Source: Oscarella lobularis (lineage: Eukaryota > Porifera > Homoscleromorpha > Homosclerophorida > Oscarellidae). From it: DNA of 64,000 bases. Each line of letters opens with the position of its first letter. The first letter of the stretch is position 1. The stretch is taken from contig NC_089190.1 in NCBI RefSeq assembly GCF_947507565.1, positions 1,178,001 through 1,242,000 on the forward strand, written 5' to 3'. The position numbers and the translations under genes are program-made. The notes under the pieces were generated by a model, which was not told the origin of the DNA, ran no database searches, and saw nothing but the letters and a program-made list of their open reading frames with translations. Positions 22,793-33,178 of the stretch are shown in pieces.

Positions 22793-23896
22793 ATGGACCC
22801 TTTGTCTTCACCCGAGCCCTCCGATAGCGATTCCGATGATCAGATTGCTGTGAACGAGACTAGGAAAACGGCTTCCGAGCCAGAAAAACCTTCGAGCGAG
22901 CCGACGAAATCGTCGAAGACTTCTGCAACGACAAGCGGCGTCAGGAAAAAGGATTTCTGCGCTATAAAAGTGCATTTTTCTGTCTTAGACCATACGTATG
23001 ATGATTTTGTTTAGTCCGGTGCTTTTGGACAAGCCATCGATCACTGCATGGCATCCGTCATTCTGGCAGAGGATGGCAAATTGGTGGCACCATATCTCTT
23101 GACTTTGTAATACCTGTTGCTTCCTCTGAGATGCAGTGGAACCTGTCTATATATCTGTACCAGCCAAACCAATAGTCTTAAGAGTCAGTTCTTTATAAAA
23201 CACATTGACAGTACAGTAGGCTGGTCATTAGACAGGTATCTACTGTATCTACTGTCTGTTTCTTGGACAGTAAGCGTTATTTGTGCATTTTGCAGCATTG
23301 ATCACTGGGACTACGAGAAGGAGAGACTAATTTTTGTCATGGAAAATGCTCTCCTTTGCATCAAGTACAATTTCACGAAGAAGGCTCCAGTACGCGCAGT
23401 TCGCGCCGCCTACTACGCGCTGAACAAAGTCGAAAAGGGCCCATTCACCTACCCAAGCAAATCGCTTTCAAAGTAGCCTCACACCATGATCTGAAAATCA
23501 ATGACCCGTCTTCTTGTCTCTTTCAGAAAGAGAGAGGGCACCGGAGTTCGCGTTCACTGGGGCGACGGCACGGCTGGACTCATTACGAGATGGAATCCGT
23601 GGTCGAACGGCGTTCCCTTCTGGACGTTCACTTCGCATCCCCTGTCTCACGACTTCGAAGTCCCCGACGAACGACTCAACGTCGAGTCGTTCGCCGAGCA
23701 TCTCAAATCGGCGATCCGCGGCTCGCAGGCGATTCGCGGCAGGGGCGGCGAAGGCGATACCGTCGTCGCGTTCGAGGACAAGGACATCTTCGTGGATACG
23801 TATGCCGGTTTTCCGGCCAACGTTCACAACAGTCGAAAGTGGGGATTCTTCAAGCGCAAGAAGACGACGTCGACGACGACGACGACGACAAAGTAG
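22793..23896 (+). CDS. TPRG1L: TPRG1L-like hSac2-domain protein
   Basis: First exon MDPLSSPEPSDSDSDDQ is acidic and disordered. Second exon (about 23010-23107) includes AFGQAIDHCMASVILAED. Third exon: IDHWDYEKERLIFVMENALL, where tumour protein p63-regulated 1-like proteins have IDHWNNEKERILLV. Fourth exon from about 23527: REGTGVRVHWGD and ITRWNPWSNGVPFWTFTSHP, again diagnostic. Ends in a basic tail with a threonine run from a GAC repeat (KKTTSTTTTTTK). The domain is the hSac2 fold; vertebrate TPRG1L (Mover) is a presynaptic vesicle-associated regulator. Here, in what is probably a nerveless animal, a more general membrane-traffic role is likely, by inference. Confidence 0.87.
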
Positions 23897-23979
23897 CAGT
23901 CAGTTCTCAAGAAACTAGTTCAGCTCATTGTATTCGTCATTTCTATGCACGCTCGTATTTCTTCTATGATTAAAATTTC

Positions 23980-26900
23980 TCATTTACCTCGTCTCCGCCG
24001 AACCCTTGCCATGGCCCGGCCGCTCGTTGACGGAGTCGGTGTCGAACTGAATGGATTCGACGAAGCGCCGCCGCCGCCGCCAAAGTTGACCACGGGAGCC
24101 GAAGATCCTCCTTTGGCAAACGAAAACGGAGTCGTAGAGCTGCTCGACTGACCGAGATTTGTCACTTGCTGTTGTTTCTGTCCTCCGAAAGGAGATGCCG
24201 TTTGACTATTCGACGAGAAAGAGAAGGCTTGTGGCTGTTGAGAAATTCCGCCGCCTGCGTTGAAATTAAAGCCAACGTTGGGCTTCTGAGAAGCGCCGCT
24301 AGCGTTGGACGTAAAACCGGTGCTGGAACTCGGTCGCTGTTGCTGTGGGCCAGCCGGTGCGAAGCTGAACGTCGGCGCTCCAGCCGAGCTCGCAGTCGAT
24401 CTGGCAGTCGATTGCGTGGCGGTGCCCAGAGAAAATGTAAAGGGCTTGGCGGCTGTCGAGAGTCCGCTGCTACCGCTCTTTGCCTGAGTTAGCGAGGTTG
24501 CCATCTGTTGCTGTCCACCGAAAGCTAATGGTTGCTGCTTGTTGCCCTGGTTAAAGGAAAACGTTCCGCCGTGACTCGCTCCAGGTAACGTTGGGGCTTT
24601 AGTGGTTCCCAAATTAAAGGTGACAGACGAAGACGGTTTTCCGACGTTTGATGAAGTCGACGGGGCTAGTCCTCCTTTCGACTGGCCACCGGCAGTTGAA
24701 AGAGAAAACAGACCCGCTACTTGACTCGACTGCACACTCGCGGGAGAAGCAGATTGATTGCTAAAAGTCAATAACGATTGAGTCGGTGCCTGCTGTTGGG
24801 TAACAGACTGGGCTGGCCCAACGGAGTCGTCCATGGGCGAAACGACCATATCAGGCTGTTGGTTGCTATCTGATACCGTCCTAGCGGGTGTCACAGAGCC
24901 AGAGGCGAGAGAGAACGCCGGCGAAGCGAATGATGATGACGATGACGACGATGACGAAGTGGTAGTAACATTGAAGAGTGTAGGTGCCGCTGTCTTAGGT
25001 TGAGATTGTGACGAAATTATGCCAGTAGATAACGACAGTGATGGCGATGACGACGACGACGACGGTTTTGACGTCAAAATCGAGCTCAGTTGAGAGGGCT
25101 CTACGGAGCCTAATTTCAACGCTTCGGACTGCGCCGGTACGTTTAACTTTAGAGGCGCGGTCGATCCTGATGACTGAGAAGAGTTCATCTGGGCCGACAA
25201 AGACGGCTTAGGTTTGGGCAGCAGAGATATTCCTTGCAAGGGCGACTCGGTTCTTCCAGTGCCACCTGTCAAAGTGATTGTTGCCCTACTAAGACTAGAG
25301 GGCTCCTTTTCTTTGTGGACACTGGAAGTATTGCCTTTTGATTGAGCTTCAGTCTCACCTGACCGTGCCGCCGACAGACTTTCTTGATTGGCATCGGATG
25401 GCTTGCCTAGCGGTGGCTGTTTTGCAGTTGAAAGACTAAGACTTTTCCCGTCACTGACGTCGACATTGGATTTATCTAATTCGGCAAATTCCTACGTATA
25501 ATGTAAGACAGACATTACGAACCTTGCTTCTTTTCTTTTGCCTCCTCTTTTTTGTTCTCCTCCTCTTCTTCCTCCTCCTCTTCTTCCTCGTCGTCAGAGC
25601 CGCCCAGTAGGTAATCCACTCTTTCCCGAGCAGTCTTCCTATCGTGCTCGATGTCCTCCAAACTGTACTTCGCTCCCTCCTTTAGCTGAGATGCCTACAG
25701 TGAACAAAGACGCGGCTAATCACAACAACACGATGCAGTTAGTCGCTTCGTACGAGTTCAAGGGGTGTTTTGGGATCTTTATGAAGAGGCACTCGTCGAC
25801 GCAGTGCCGCATCCTTGAAGCCGGGAGAATAAACCGGTGTACGAGACTTGAAAACCTGTTGGAGATCAGCGGAATCCTTTTCTTTTTCTTTGTCGTCACT
25901 GCCGGATTCCGTTGAAGATGCAACTGCCTTGGGTTTCGTCTGACTTGAAGTGGGCTCGGACTGAGGTCTCTTCTTCGCGGATTTTGCTGATTTTGATGGC
26001 GGCGACGAGACGTCCTTCATCACTACATCGTCGTCGTCGTCTTTCGCAGCAAATTTTACGCTTCTTTAGCACAAGACATGCACTGTGACGCCTGATATGA
26101 CCTATGCTTACTGACCTTTTGCTTTTCTTAGATGTATCTCCCCTGGTAGCCCGTTTCGAAGGAGGATCACTAGACAATGACGTTTCGTGATCCGAACTCT
26201 GTGAGACAAAAGAGTTCTTTCTTCCGGCAAACACATACATGCACACACAGTCGACCTTGTCTCTCTTTGACCGTCTCTGATCGCGAGACTTCTTCTGATG
26301 CGACTCCTCGCGTTCGGTGCTCGCAGCCCGCTTGACTCCTTGACCTTCGCCCCTGATAGCAAAGAAAATAAACAACAAATAAATAGAAAAAGGAGCAAGT
26401 CTCTACCTTTTTCTCTTTGCAGCATTCCCATTCATCTCGTCTTCGATCGACCCGGAATGCTCTCCATCAGCAAAAGCACCTCGTTTCCGCCTACGGGAGA
26501 TTACAAAATTTCAATCACCAGTCTACAACCGTGGTCATAATACAAAGGGGTCAGTCACAGTCCCAGGTGGTCATAGATCAACATAGGTTTTACTGTATCA
26601 CCCAGACTTCAAAACAGCCTTTACCTCTTTACGCTCTTCGTCAGAGCCGACAGCACTTTCTCTCGTTCAGAGGGCCGCACTTCCAACGTCTTTTCCTTCT
26701 CTTGGTGTTGACGTCGAACGGGCCGCGGCGATCGACTACTATCCTTCGCTTCGTCTCCTCGCCGTCGCATCTGGGCGACGTAGGTAACGAGTCCGCCGCG
26801 GCCGTCGCCAGCTAGCGGGCTCGGGCGCGACGGCGCGACGAGCGCTGCGCGTCCAATGCTCGTCGAGCGAATGGGCGAAGAGCGCGCGTCCAGAGGCAAT

Positions 26901-27226
26901 TGACGAAGACGTAGGGTTGGTTGATGTTCGTACGGACGTCGAATGGGAACCGATGCGGGCTGGATTCTACGCGCAAAATCGAAGATTCGAATCGTAAATT
27001 TAGCTTTTGTGTACCCTAATCGCGGCCTAGGAGACGGTCGAAGTGGAGGTTTTTCTTCCAAGCGCATGTTTTCCTTTGTCGGTTTTCTGTCGGTTCGATT
27101 ACGGGTTTCTTCGCGAGGGCGCCTTCTCTGCGCAGTTCTTCGTATTCCTAACGCTGCGACGGTCACGATCGAAGCGAATAATAGGCCAATCGCCAGCCAC
27201 GTCCACTCCAGACCGAGGAAAAGCAT
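23980..27226 (-). CDS. POM121: POM121-like membrane nucleoporin
   Basis: N terminus: a single hydrophobic segment (LAIGLLFASIVTVAALGI) followed by an Arg-rich stretch, a long disordered basic middle part containing EREKVLSALTKSVKR as in POM121, and a C-terminal FG-repeat half with FSF, FNF, NFG and PFGG units separated by Ser/Gln linkers. It ends in a basic motif, ARVRRRRGK, like the POM121 terminus. Signal-anchor plus NLS-rich plus FG order is that of this pore-membrane nucleoporin. Acidic runs (SDDEEEEEEEEEEE) lie between. Start 27226 chosen because it opens directly into the TM segment. Repetitive low-complexity sequence makes orthology to POM121 probable rather than certain. Confidence 0.78.
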
Positions 27227-27262
27227 CCTCGAAGTTCCTCGCCACGTGCGTGCGCTAGAGTA
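27227..27262 (-). promoter_or_regulatory. POM121-like promoter with GCGCTAG motif
   Basis: GTGCGCTAGAG lies at 27250-27260, 24 bp upstream of the start codon, reading on the plus strand as in the bidirectional spacers. No second gene start is close on the plus side, so the motif is not restricted to paired genes. Confidence 0.5.
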
Positions 27263-27512
27263 GAGAAGATCATGTTTTCAAATTTCATGTTTGACCACGG
27301 TGGTGATGCCTCATTCGAGCCTACAAGAAACGTCTTGAAGATCTGAGCCAAGTGAGTGCAGGCGAACAATTTTAATTGTTTAATTAATGAAATTAACTTA
27401 AATCAGTACTACATGCACGAGATTTAATGTAAACCGTTTTGAAAACGTTACATTGCTACATTGCTGTGACGGTAGCATGATATGACCACAGAACAAGGTC
27501 ATTTATACTTCT

Positions 27513-28077
27513 TTAGGCAAGTTTGGCATTCGGCGGTTTAGAGCCGTCAGAAGAGAGTTCCACAATTAGTTGCTTGGCTTTTGGCTGTGCTTCATCTTCA
27601 CTATTGACAGAAAGTTTTTCCTCGTCGTCCACAGGAAGCACGAGGATATTCTGTAACCAATGAATCCCTTTCTCATAACCAAAATTGATATTTAAAAAAG
27701 TCTTTGTACCAACCATTTCTACAGCCTGTTTGCCTTCCTCGACTTGCTCCACATCAAAGCTAGAGGCCGGCTTCTTCATCATCTCAGTTTCGAGATCGCA
27801 GTTGGCTTGAGCCAATCGAGGCAGAAAATCTTTAACATCGTCCAGGACTAGGACAAACGGACAAACTGTTACAAAATTAAATTTAATTGGTGTCTCGCAC
27901 TAGAAGCCTTCGTAACGCGAAACGTTCGTTTTTCTTTAGCGCCGTCTCGGTCGTGAGGTCGCTTTTTGCCGTTTCCGACAAGAAGCATTGCAGGAAAACG
28001 GTCAGAAGAGTCTAAAACAGTACAAATGAAGCAAAGAAGCGTAAGAGAAAGGAGAAACGGAGACCTGTGCTTTCCAT
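27513..28077 (-). CDS. NOPCHAP1: NOP protein chaperone 1-like (box C/D snoRNP assembly)
   Basis: Small gene with a 13-nt coding first exon (28065-28077, MEST), then SSDRFPAMLLVGNGKKRPHD, and a last region with VLDDVKDFLPRLAQANCDLE and FDVEQVEEGKQAVEM. This matches the conserved part of human C12orf45/NOPCHAP1 (LLDQVQTFLPQMARAN). The remaining C terminus is acidic, as in the human protein. NOPCHAP1 links NOP58 to the R2TP chaperone during box C/D snoRNP biogenesis. The first-exon join ACAG|ACTCTTC restores frame. Divergent from DENND6 with 44 bp between ATGs. The match is to a short motif, so confidence is moderate to good. Confidence 0.82.
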
Positions 28078-28121
28078 GCAGGGTTAGGTAGCCTAACGCG
28101 CGTTAGAAAACAAGTTCAGCA
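28078..28121. promoter_or_regulatory. 44-bp bidirectional promoter NOPCHAP1/DENND6 with 14-bp palindrome
   Basis: The spacer contains the perfect palindrome CTAACGCGCGTTAG at 28093-28106. Each half is one base away from the GCGCTAG word found in neighbouring promoters. The palindrome sits midway between the two start codons, 15 bp from each. Confidence 0.6.
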
Positions 28122-30977
28122 ATGGAACGAGAAGATCGTCGTGTCGAATCGCAGTGGGACTGTTTCTCGCGATGGATATGCTGCGTCGGCGTGGTGACAT
28201 TCGACTTGGAACTAGGACAAGCACTGGAGGTGCCTCGAATCGTTCGAAACGGCTTTTGTCTCACCTTTTTCTTCCCTTCAGTTCGTCTTCCCTTCCCACT
28301 TTAAGCTATCCGATGCAGAGGTAGCCATACAGTTGCGCGTGCAGACGCGCTGATCTAAATTATGACGTCACATTTTAGAAATTGAATTTGTGCTATTTGG
28401 CTTTCCCCGATTCGAATTCCGGTAACATCAATACGAAGTCGATGGAGAGACAAAAAATGGCATTGATTTCAGGCTGCATGGGAGACTCCCAATTTCATTT
28501 CCGCATAAAATGCAGCGGTGTCGGCTGCGGCGGAGCCCCTCCTCAGCAGCCCTTTGTCCACAAAGCAAGCCAGCCAGCATTAGAAGTAGTCTCTAAGCAG
28601 AGTGCAGCTATTTCTCACTGATTGTTCCATGGCTTTTCCTCTAGGCATCGTCTTCTCACTATTTCGGTTTTGTCTACTTTCGTCAGATGAGAGATCCGAC
28701 GAACAAGCGAGGATATTTTCAGAAGGTGTTTTCCTTCTCTTCTCTGTGCTTGAGAAATATTTCTTTTATGTCAGTCTGTCGTTCTCCTGACAAGGCTTCC
28801 ATATACAAAGCTCTTTTCCCATTTGGTAAAATGAAACTTTCTCTCAGAAAATCCTTTTGCTGAATGCTTTTTGTTAGGTCAAGTTGATTGCTCCCGAGTA
28901 CTTTGACAATGGAGAAGTATCTCTTGAATCAGGTACTAGTAAATACTCATGTCGAATTGGTTGCCCAACAAAGAATTTCCCCAGCTTGCTATGACATCGA
29001 TCGATGGCCAGTACCTATCCCAGGAAAGCAGCTTCAACTTCCCGTCATGGGTACACTCGTTCGGGTCAGAACATTCAATTATCAGTTGCTCCTTGATACG
29101 TTGGGATGGGTGTAGATTCAAGTGCCATCTAAGCAGGATAAGTTGCCAGTCGTGCCTTCCCAATCGGTAAGTCCTGACGCTTTGAGGACGCAGAATTGCA
29201 TAGGACGAAATACTATTTGCAGGCGCCCGCTCCTAGCTCGCTTTCGTTGTCCAGCGTCTATGAAGTAGACATGTACAGGTAATCAGTCATACAGTAGTTA
29301 TAAGCACCTCCATACATATTTGACCTCTTAAGACTGCTGTATCCCGTTGTGCCGTACATTCACCTGATTTGGGAACTTGTTCTTCTCAATGAAGTTAGTT
29401 CTGTTGCCCGAAGATGCTTCTGCTATAACGGTCTTTTTCTACTAGCCAATTGCAATAATGGCACCATCGCCAGACATTTGCTCCGAAGTCGTACAAGCTC
29501 TAGTCAAGTGTGTTAGCTAGATGACGTAATTTAGACGAAAATTTACCACGTGTTTCTTAGTTCGATCATGCCCCTTCGATACAGTTCTGACTACAGGTCC
29601 CAAAACCCCATGAGCACCTACACCGCGTGAACGTATTTTTTCTCAGGCCCTTTTTCACCATCCACGACAGCGAATTCAAAGCCTACACTACGAAAACGCA
29701 ATCTCCGTAATTGACGTGATACCGTTCTGACCTATCCCGTACCTTCTAAATGCTTTGCAAAGGCCGTCCGTCATCGTTGGCGTGACCAATCCGTTTTTCA
29801 TTAAAGCCCTGCAGCACTGGCCTCACATACTGCGACTCGGCGAATTGGCGTTGAATGGTAGAGTGACTGTCGTCTAGCTAGAAAGGTCTCAATTATCTTT
29901 CTTTTTTTTGAAGAGAAAAAGGGTAAGAAGCAGGGAAAGAACAGCAGTGCAGCTGGCGCATTAGAAGCCAAACCAGGTAACTTTAGATGAAGTAGACTCT
30001 GATAGTTTGCCTGATAATCTTTTGCTGTTGTCCCAAGGCCTGTTTACACTGTACAAAGCCTTCCTCGATCGCGATAAAGTTCTGCTTCAGGCTCTTTGGG
30101 GAAAGGTACGCGCAAAGTGATGCTATTTAATGAATCCCTAACAATTTCTTTCGTAGTCGTCGTCTTCGGGAAAGAAAAAACCGTTGGCTGCCCAAAACGC
30201 CATTCTCCGACGTCATCTCCTAGAGCTGACGGAGAGCTTCATCATACCACTGGTACTAGACAAACACTGCATCAGTGAACCACTGGTATTTCGTTATAGG
30301 AGCGCTACGTCACCAGTTTGATGCCGCTTCAAAGGCATATTTCTCCGTGGAGGGTAAATCAACCAACCGATAGGTAGTGCATTCGTTCTTTTGAGCTATC
30401 AGTTCTCAGGCAATTCCATCGCTGAAGCCATTCGATTTGGACGCCTTTCTAAAATCGGTTGCCCACGCTGGACCCCAGTTGACAACGGGGCAAAAGGGCA
30501 ACTGGGTTGGGCTCTACAAGTGCTAGACTACGTGGGGAAAATATATCTAATCGTACACGAAATTTCTTCATGTAGAGCCTTCAGTCAATCGATCAATTTT
30601 CGGGAGTGGCTCAAGGTGAGGCAGGACGAAGCAAACGCCCGAATTCGAGCACTCTATGTCGACGCTTTGTGTAAAGCCGTGAGTCCTGCAAGCTCGACGG
30701 CGTGCATTATGACGAGCAGTCCATCTTTAGGATCTCGGATTCTGGATGAAAGATAAGTCCGAAATTGAAGTAGTCGACTTCTTGATTAAAATCCGAGGCC
30801 TTTTGGTAAGACGAGGAAGGAGCTTATTCTCACCTCTGAACTACGTCTACTTTTCAGAAATCTTCCTCTGGTCCTCACAGCCTCTCTCCTCTTCAGCAGT
30901 CTCTCCTTTCGTCCCAGGTCGATTCGTTGGTGCAAAATTTGCCGGACGACCTTCAGCGAACCCTCATGATGACGTAG
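28122..30977 (+). CDS. DENND6A: DENN domain protein 6, Rab GEF
   Basis: About a dozen exons. Exon 1: [20 protein letters not shown]. Then [40 protein letters not shown] and [13 protein letters not shown]. Later: [57 protein letters not shown], and a final exon ending [13 protein letters not shown]. All follow the human DENND6A/B order. Apparent stops near 30700 fall in an intron: the acceptor TCTTTAG before [14 protein letters not shown] restores the frame. DENND6 activates Rab14 on endosomes and affects cadherin traffic in vertebrates. The stop is 81 bp from the converging NSUN6 stop. A single gene here stands for vertebrate A and B. Confidence 0.93.
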
Positions 30978-31058
30978 TTTTTCTAAAACCTTTTTTTGTC
31001 TCTCGTGCTTTCGAATGTAATTAATTGTAGATAAATAAACGTGGGCACTTTTCTGAAT

Positions 31059-32839
31059 CTAACCTTTGCGAAATTTTGCTATAAAAAAGCCAATGGTGTC
31101 GTGAGAGGAAGAAGCGTCGCGCTTCAAATCGTCTCGAGCTACGTCAAATCGCTGAACCATATCGCATTCTTTCTCTGATAAGCCATATCCTTCCATACCC
31201 CTTCCGCCGATATGAGGCAACTAGACATTAGTCATCATTGCACGGTATGATTACCGCTATTTGGCTACCTGTTTCACAAGCTTCATCGTCGCAAATTCGC
31301 GCAAAAACGAAGCAACTTGACTTTCGTTCTCTTCCGGAGAAATAGTGCACGTGCAGTACACCAATTCACCCCCGGGCTTCAACAGTTGCACGGCCTGAAA
31401 AAAACGTTGCGTCGCGCAAAGCTGATTATCAACAAAGTACTGCGACGAACTGATTTGAGCAACGACTTCTGAAGAACGGGAAACGACCGCAGTTCACGAA
31501 GGCTGGGTCCACAATCGAAGCGAGGTCTTTGACCCAAGCAACTGCAGGGAGCGTCAAGAATGATTTTATCGAACGACTCGGGACGAAACGGCGGAGCAAA
31601 GTCAGGAGAATCTTAGACAGGCAATATTCAATATTAAAGTGACAGTAACCAGCATTACCTTTTGCGTCTTTTTGAACAAGGAACCGACTGTCTGCCTGAA
31701 ATGCTTTTATGCACTTGATTCCAAGTCGTTCTGCCAGATTAAGGACTCTGGTGATCTTGTTTGAAGTTTTGTCTATAGCAATAACAGTCCCCTACCAAGA
31801 GAAAAGTGTACTAAAGCAATGTCTAATTATTTACTTGTGACGATTACCAAGTCTTTCATGAGAGTTGCGATATGAGTCGCTTTTCCACCTAAATGAGAAT
31901 GAATGCCCTCTGACGTAAGAGGATCCAAAAGGGAGTTTGAATAAAAGGACATACCTGGTGCAGCACACATATCAAGAATGCAGCTTCCTGGCTTGGGATC
32001 GAGAACGTGACCGGCAACGACAGACGGAAGATTTTGCAGAAAAATAAGCCGCGGAAGAACGCCATTGAGGCTGGCGTGAAGATAGAGTGGATCGGTCATT
32101 TTTACAGCGAGTCCTCTAAAAAGAACGCTAAGCAACGAGGAAGAGAAGAAAGCGAAATGTACCTTGGAGCTGATGTCTGAATAAATATATCCCTTCTCGA
32201 CATTTCAGCTCGTCCGTTGCCAAGAAAAACGACGTGCAACCCGAGAAGGTCGCTTTCGTGTACTTTTTGGCCGCGAATACAGCTCGATTTGACGTCAACA
32301 AAGACGCCAACAAAGTCACCCTGACGAACATCTATCCGATAAATAAAGTCGTAATAACGGCCCCTCTAGTCTGGCACTAAGGCGGTCAGTGTAATCTACA
32401 ACTCAAAGTTCTCTGTATTGCATTCTCTACCTGGTGACATGGCTACGATTCCTGGTGCAAAAACGTTCGCTCCGCGACACACTGCCTCGCCGCACTTGGA
32501 GTCAACGACAATGGCTCCTTGACTCGGAACTGCTTTCACGTCTCGTTTTCCCGAGCCGGGAATAAGAAGGACGTCTCCTATGCACTCCGCTTCGGTCACG
32601 ACGCTGCCTTTCGCCAATGACGCCAGGAGTTGACTCTTGACCTGGGAAACAGTAGCAAGCAGCGTGTTGACGCGAACGACTGTCTGATTTGGAGGCACGG
32701 CGGAGACGTGTTGCAGTGCTTTGACATATTTTCCCTACTAAGGTCTTCTACACGTTTGACTGCCTTTTTGCAGTTGACTGACCGACACGACGTCTGCAAT
32801 GTAAGTAGCAACGTCTTCAACGAGGAAAGACGGCGGCAT
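31059..32839 (-). CDS. NSUN6: tRNA/mRNA cytosine-5 methyltransferase NSUN6
   Basis: ATG at 32839 (MPPSFLVEDVATYIADVV). PUA-containing N-terminal half: VRVNTLLATVSQVKSQLLAS, GDVLLIPGSG and CRGANVFAPGIVAMSPG. Catalytic Rossmann domain: LILDMCAAPG-type SAM motif near 31980, ILDAPCSCLGQRPRFDCGPS near 31530, and YCTCTISPEENESQV. The cysteines of the PCS and TCT motifs are the catalytic pair of this family. C terminus IGFFIAKFRKG matches the NSUN6 ending. Human NSUN6 methylates C72 of tRNA-Cys and tRNA-Thr and some mRNAs. Introns are short; about ten exons. The CAAPG and AAPGG region shows a splice break, as expected. Confidence 0.93.
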
Positions 32840-32880
32840 TGTCTTCACCGTGTAGGTCACCGTAGCCTTAGCGCGCGTGC
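32840..32880 (-). promoter_or_regulatory. NSUN6 promoter with CGCGCTAAG motif
   Basis: On the minus strand CGCGCTAAGG is centred on 32867-32874, about 28 bp upstream of the NSUN6 ATG. It is the same GCGCTAA core seen at CCNL, mTOR and CEP19, here in the orientation of the transcript. Confidence 0.5.
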
Positions 32881-32955
32881 CGAAGCGATATACGTGTACA
32901 CGACTGACACGACGGGACGCACGTGCTCTCTGTCTCACTAATTCTAAAGAGAATT

Positions 32956-33040
32956 ACTAAACAAACAAAAAACTCAAGAAAACAGCTCTATTACTAAACA
33001 AAAAAACTAAAAAAAAACTCAGGAAAACAACTCTATTAGT
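32956..33040. repeat. Imperfect tandem duplication, about 40 bp, A-rich
   Basis: Two adjacent copies share ACTAAACAAA, then ACTCA(A/G)GAAAACA and (G/A)CTCTATTA. The unit lies in the 340-bp spacer between the NSUN6 start and the PARP stop. No gene is evident in the spacer otherwise. Confidence 0.7.
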
Positions 33041-33178
33041 CATTGACTCAACATAGTCTACTGGGTGGGTACAAAACAACATACGTGTAATCATAATGTC
33101 TACTGTAACGAGGATTGACAGACCGGGTAAATTGACCAATAAGAGTGCAACAGATAGATCGCGCCAAGCTAGTGATCG

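Noticed and set aside
30700-30762. In-frame stops suggesting a broken DENND6
   Set aside because: They lie in an intron; the donor after LYVDALCKA and the acceptor TCTTTAG before DLGFWMKD restore the frame.
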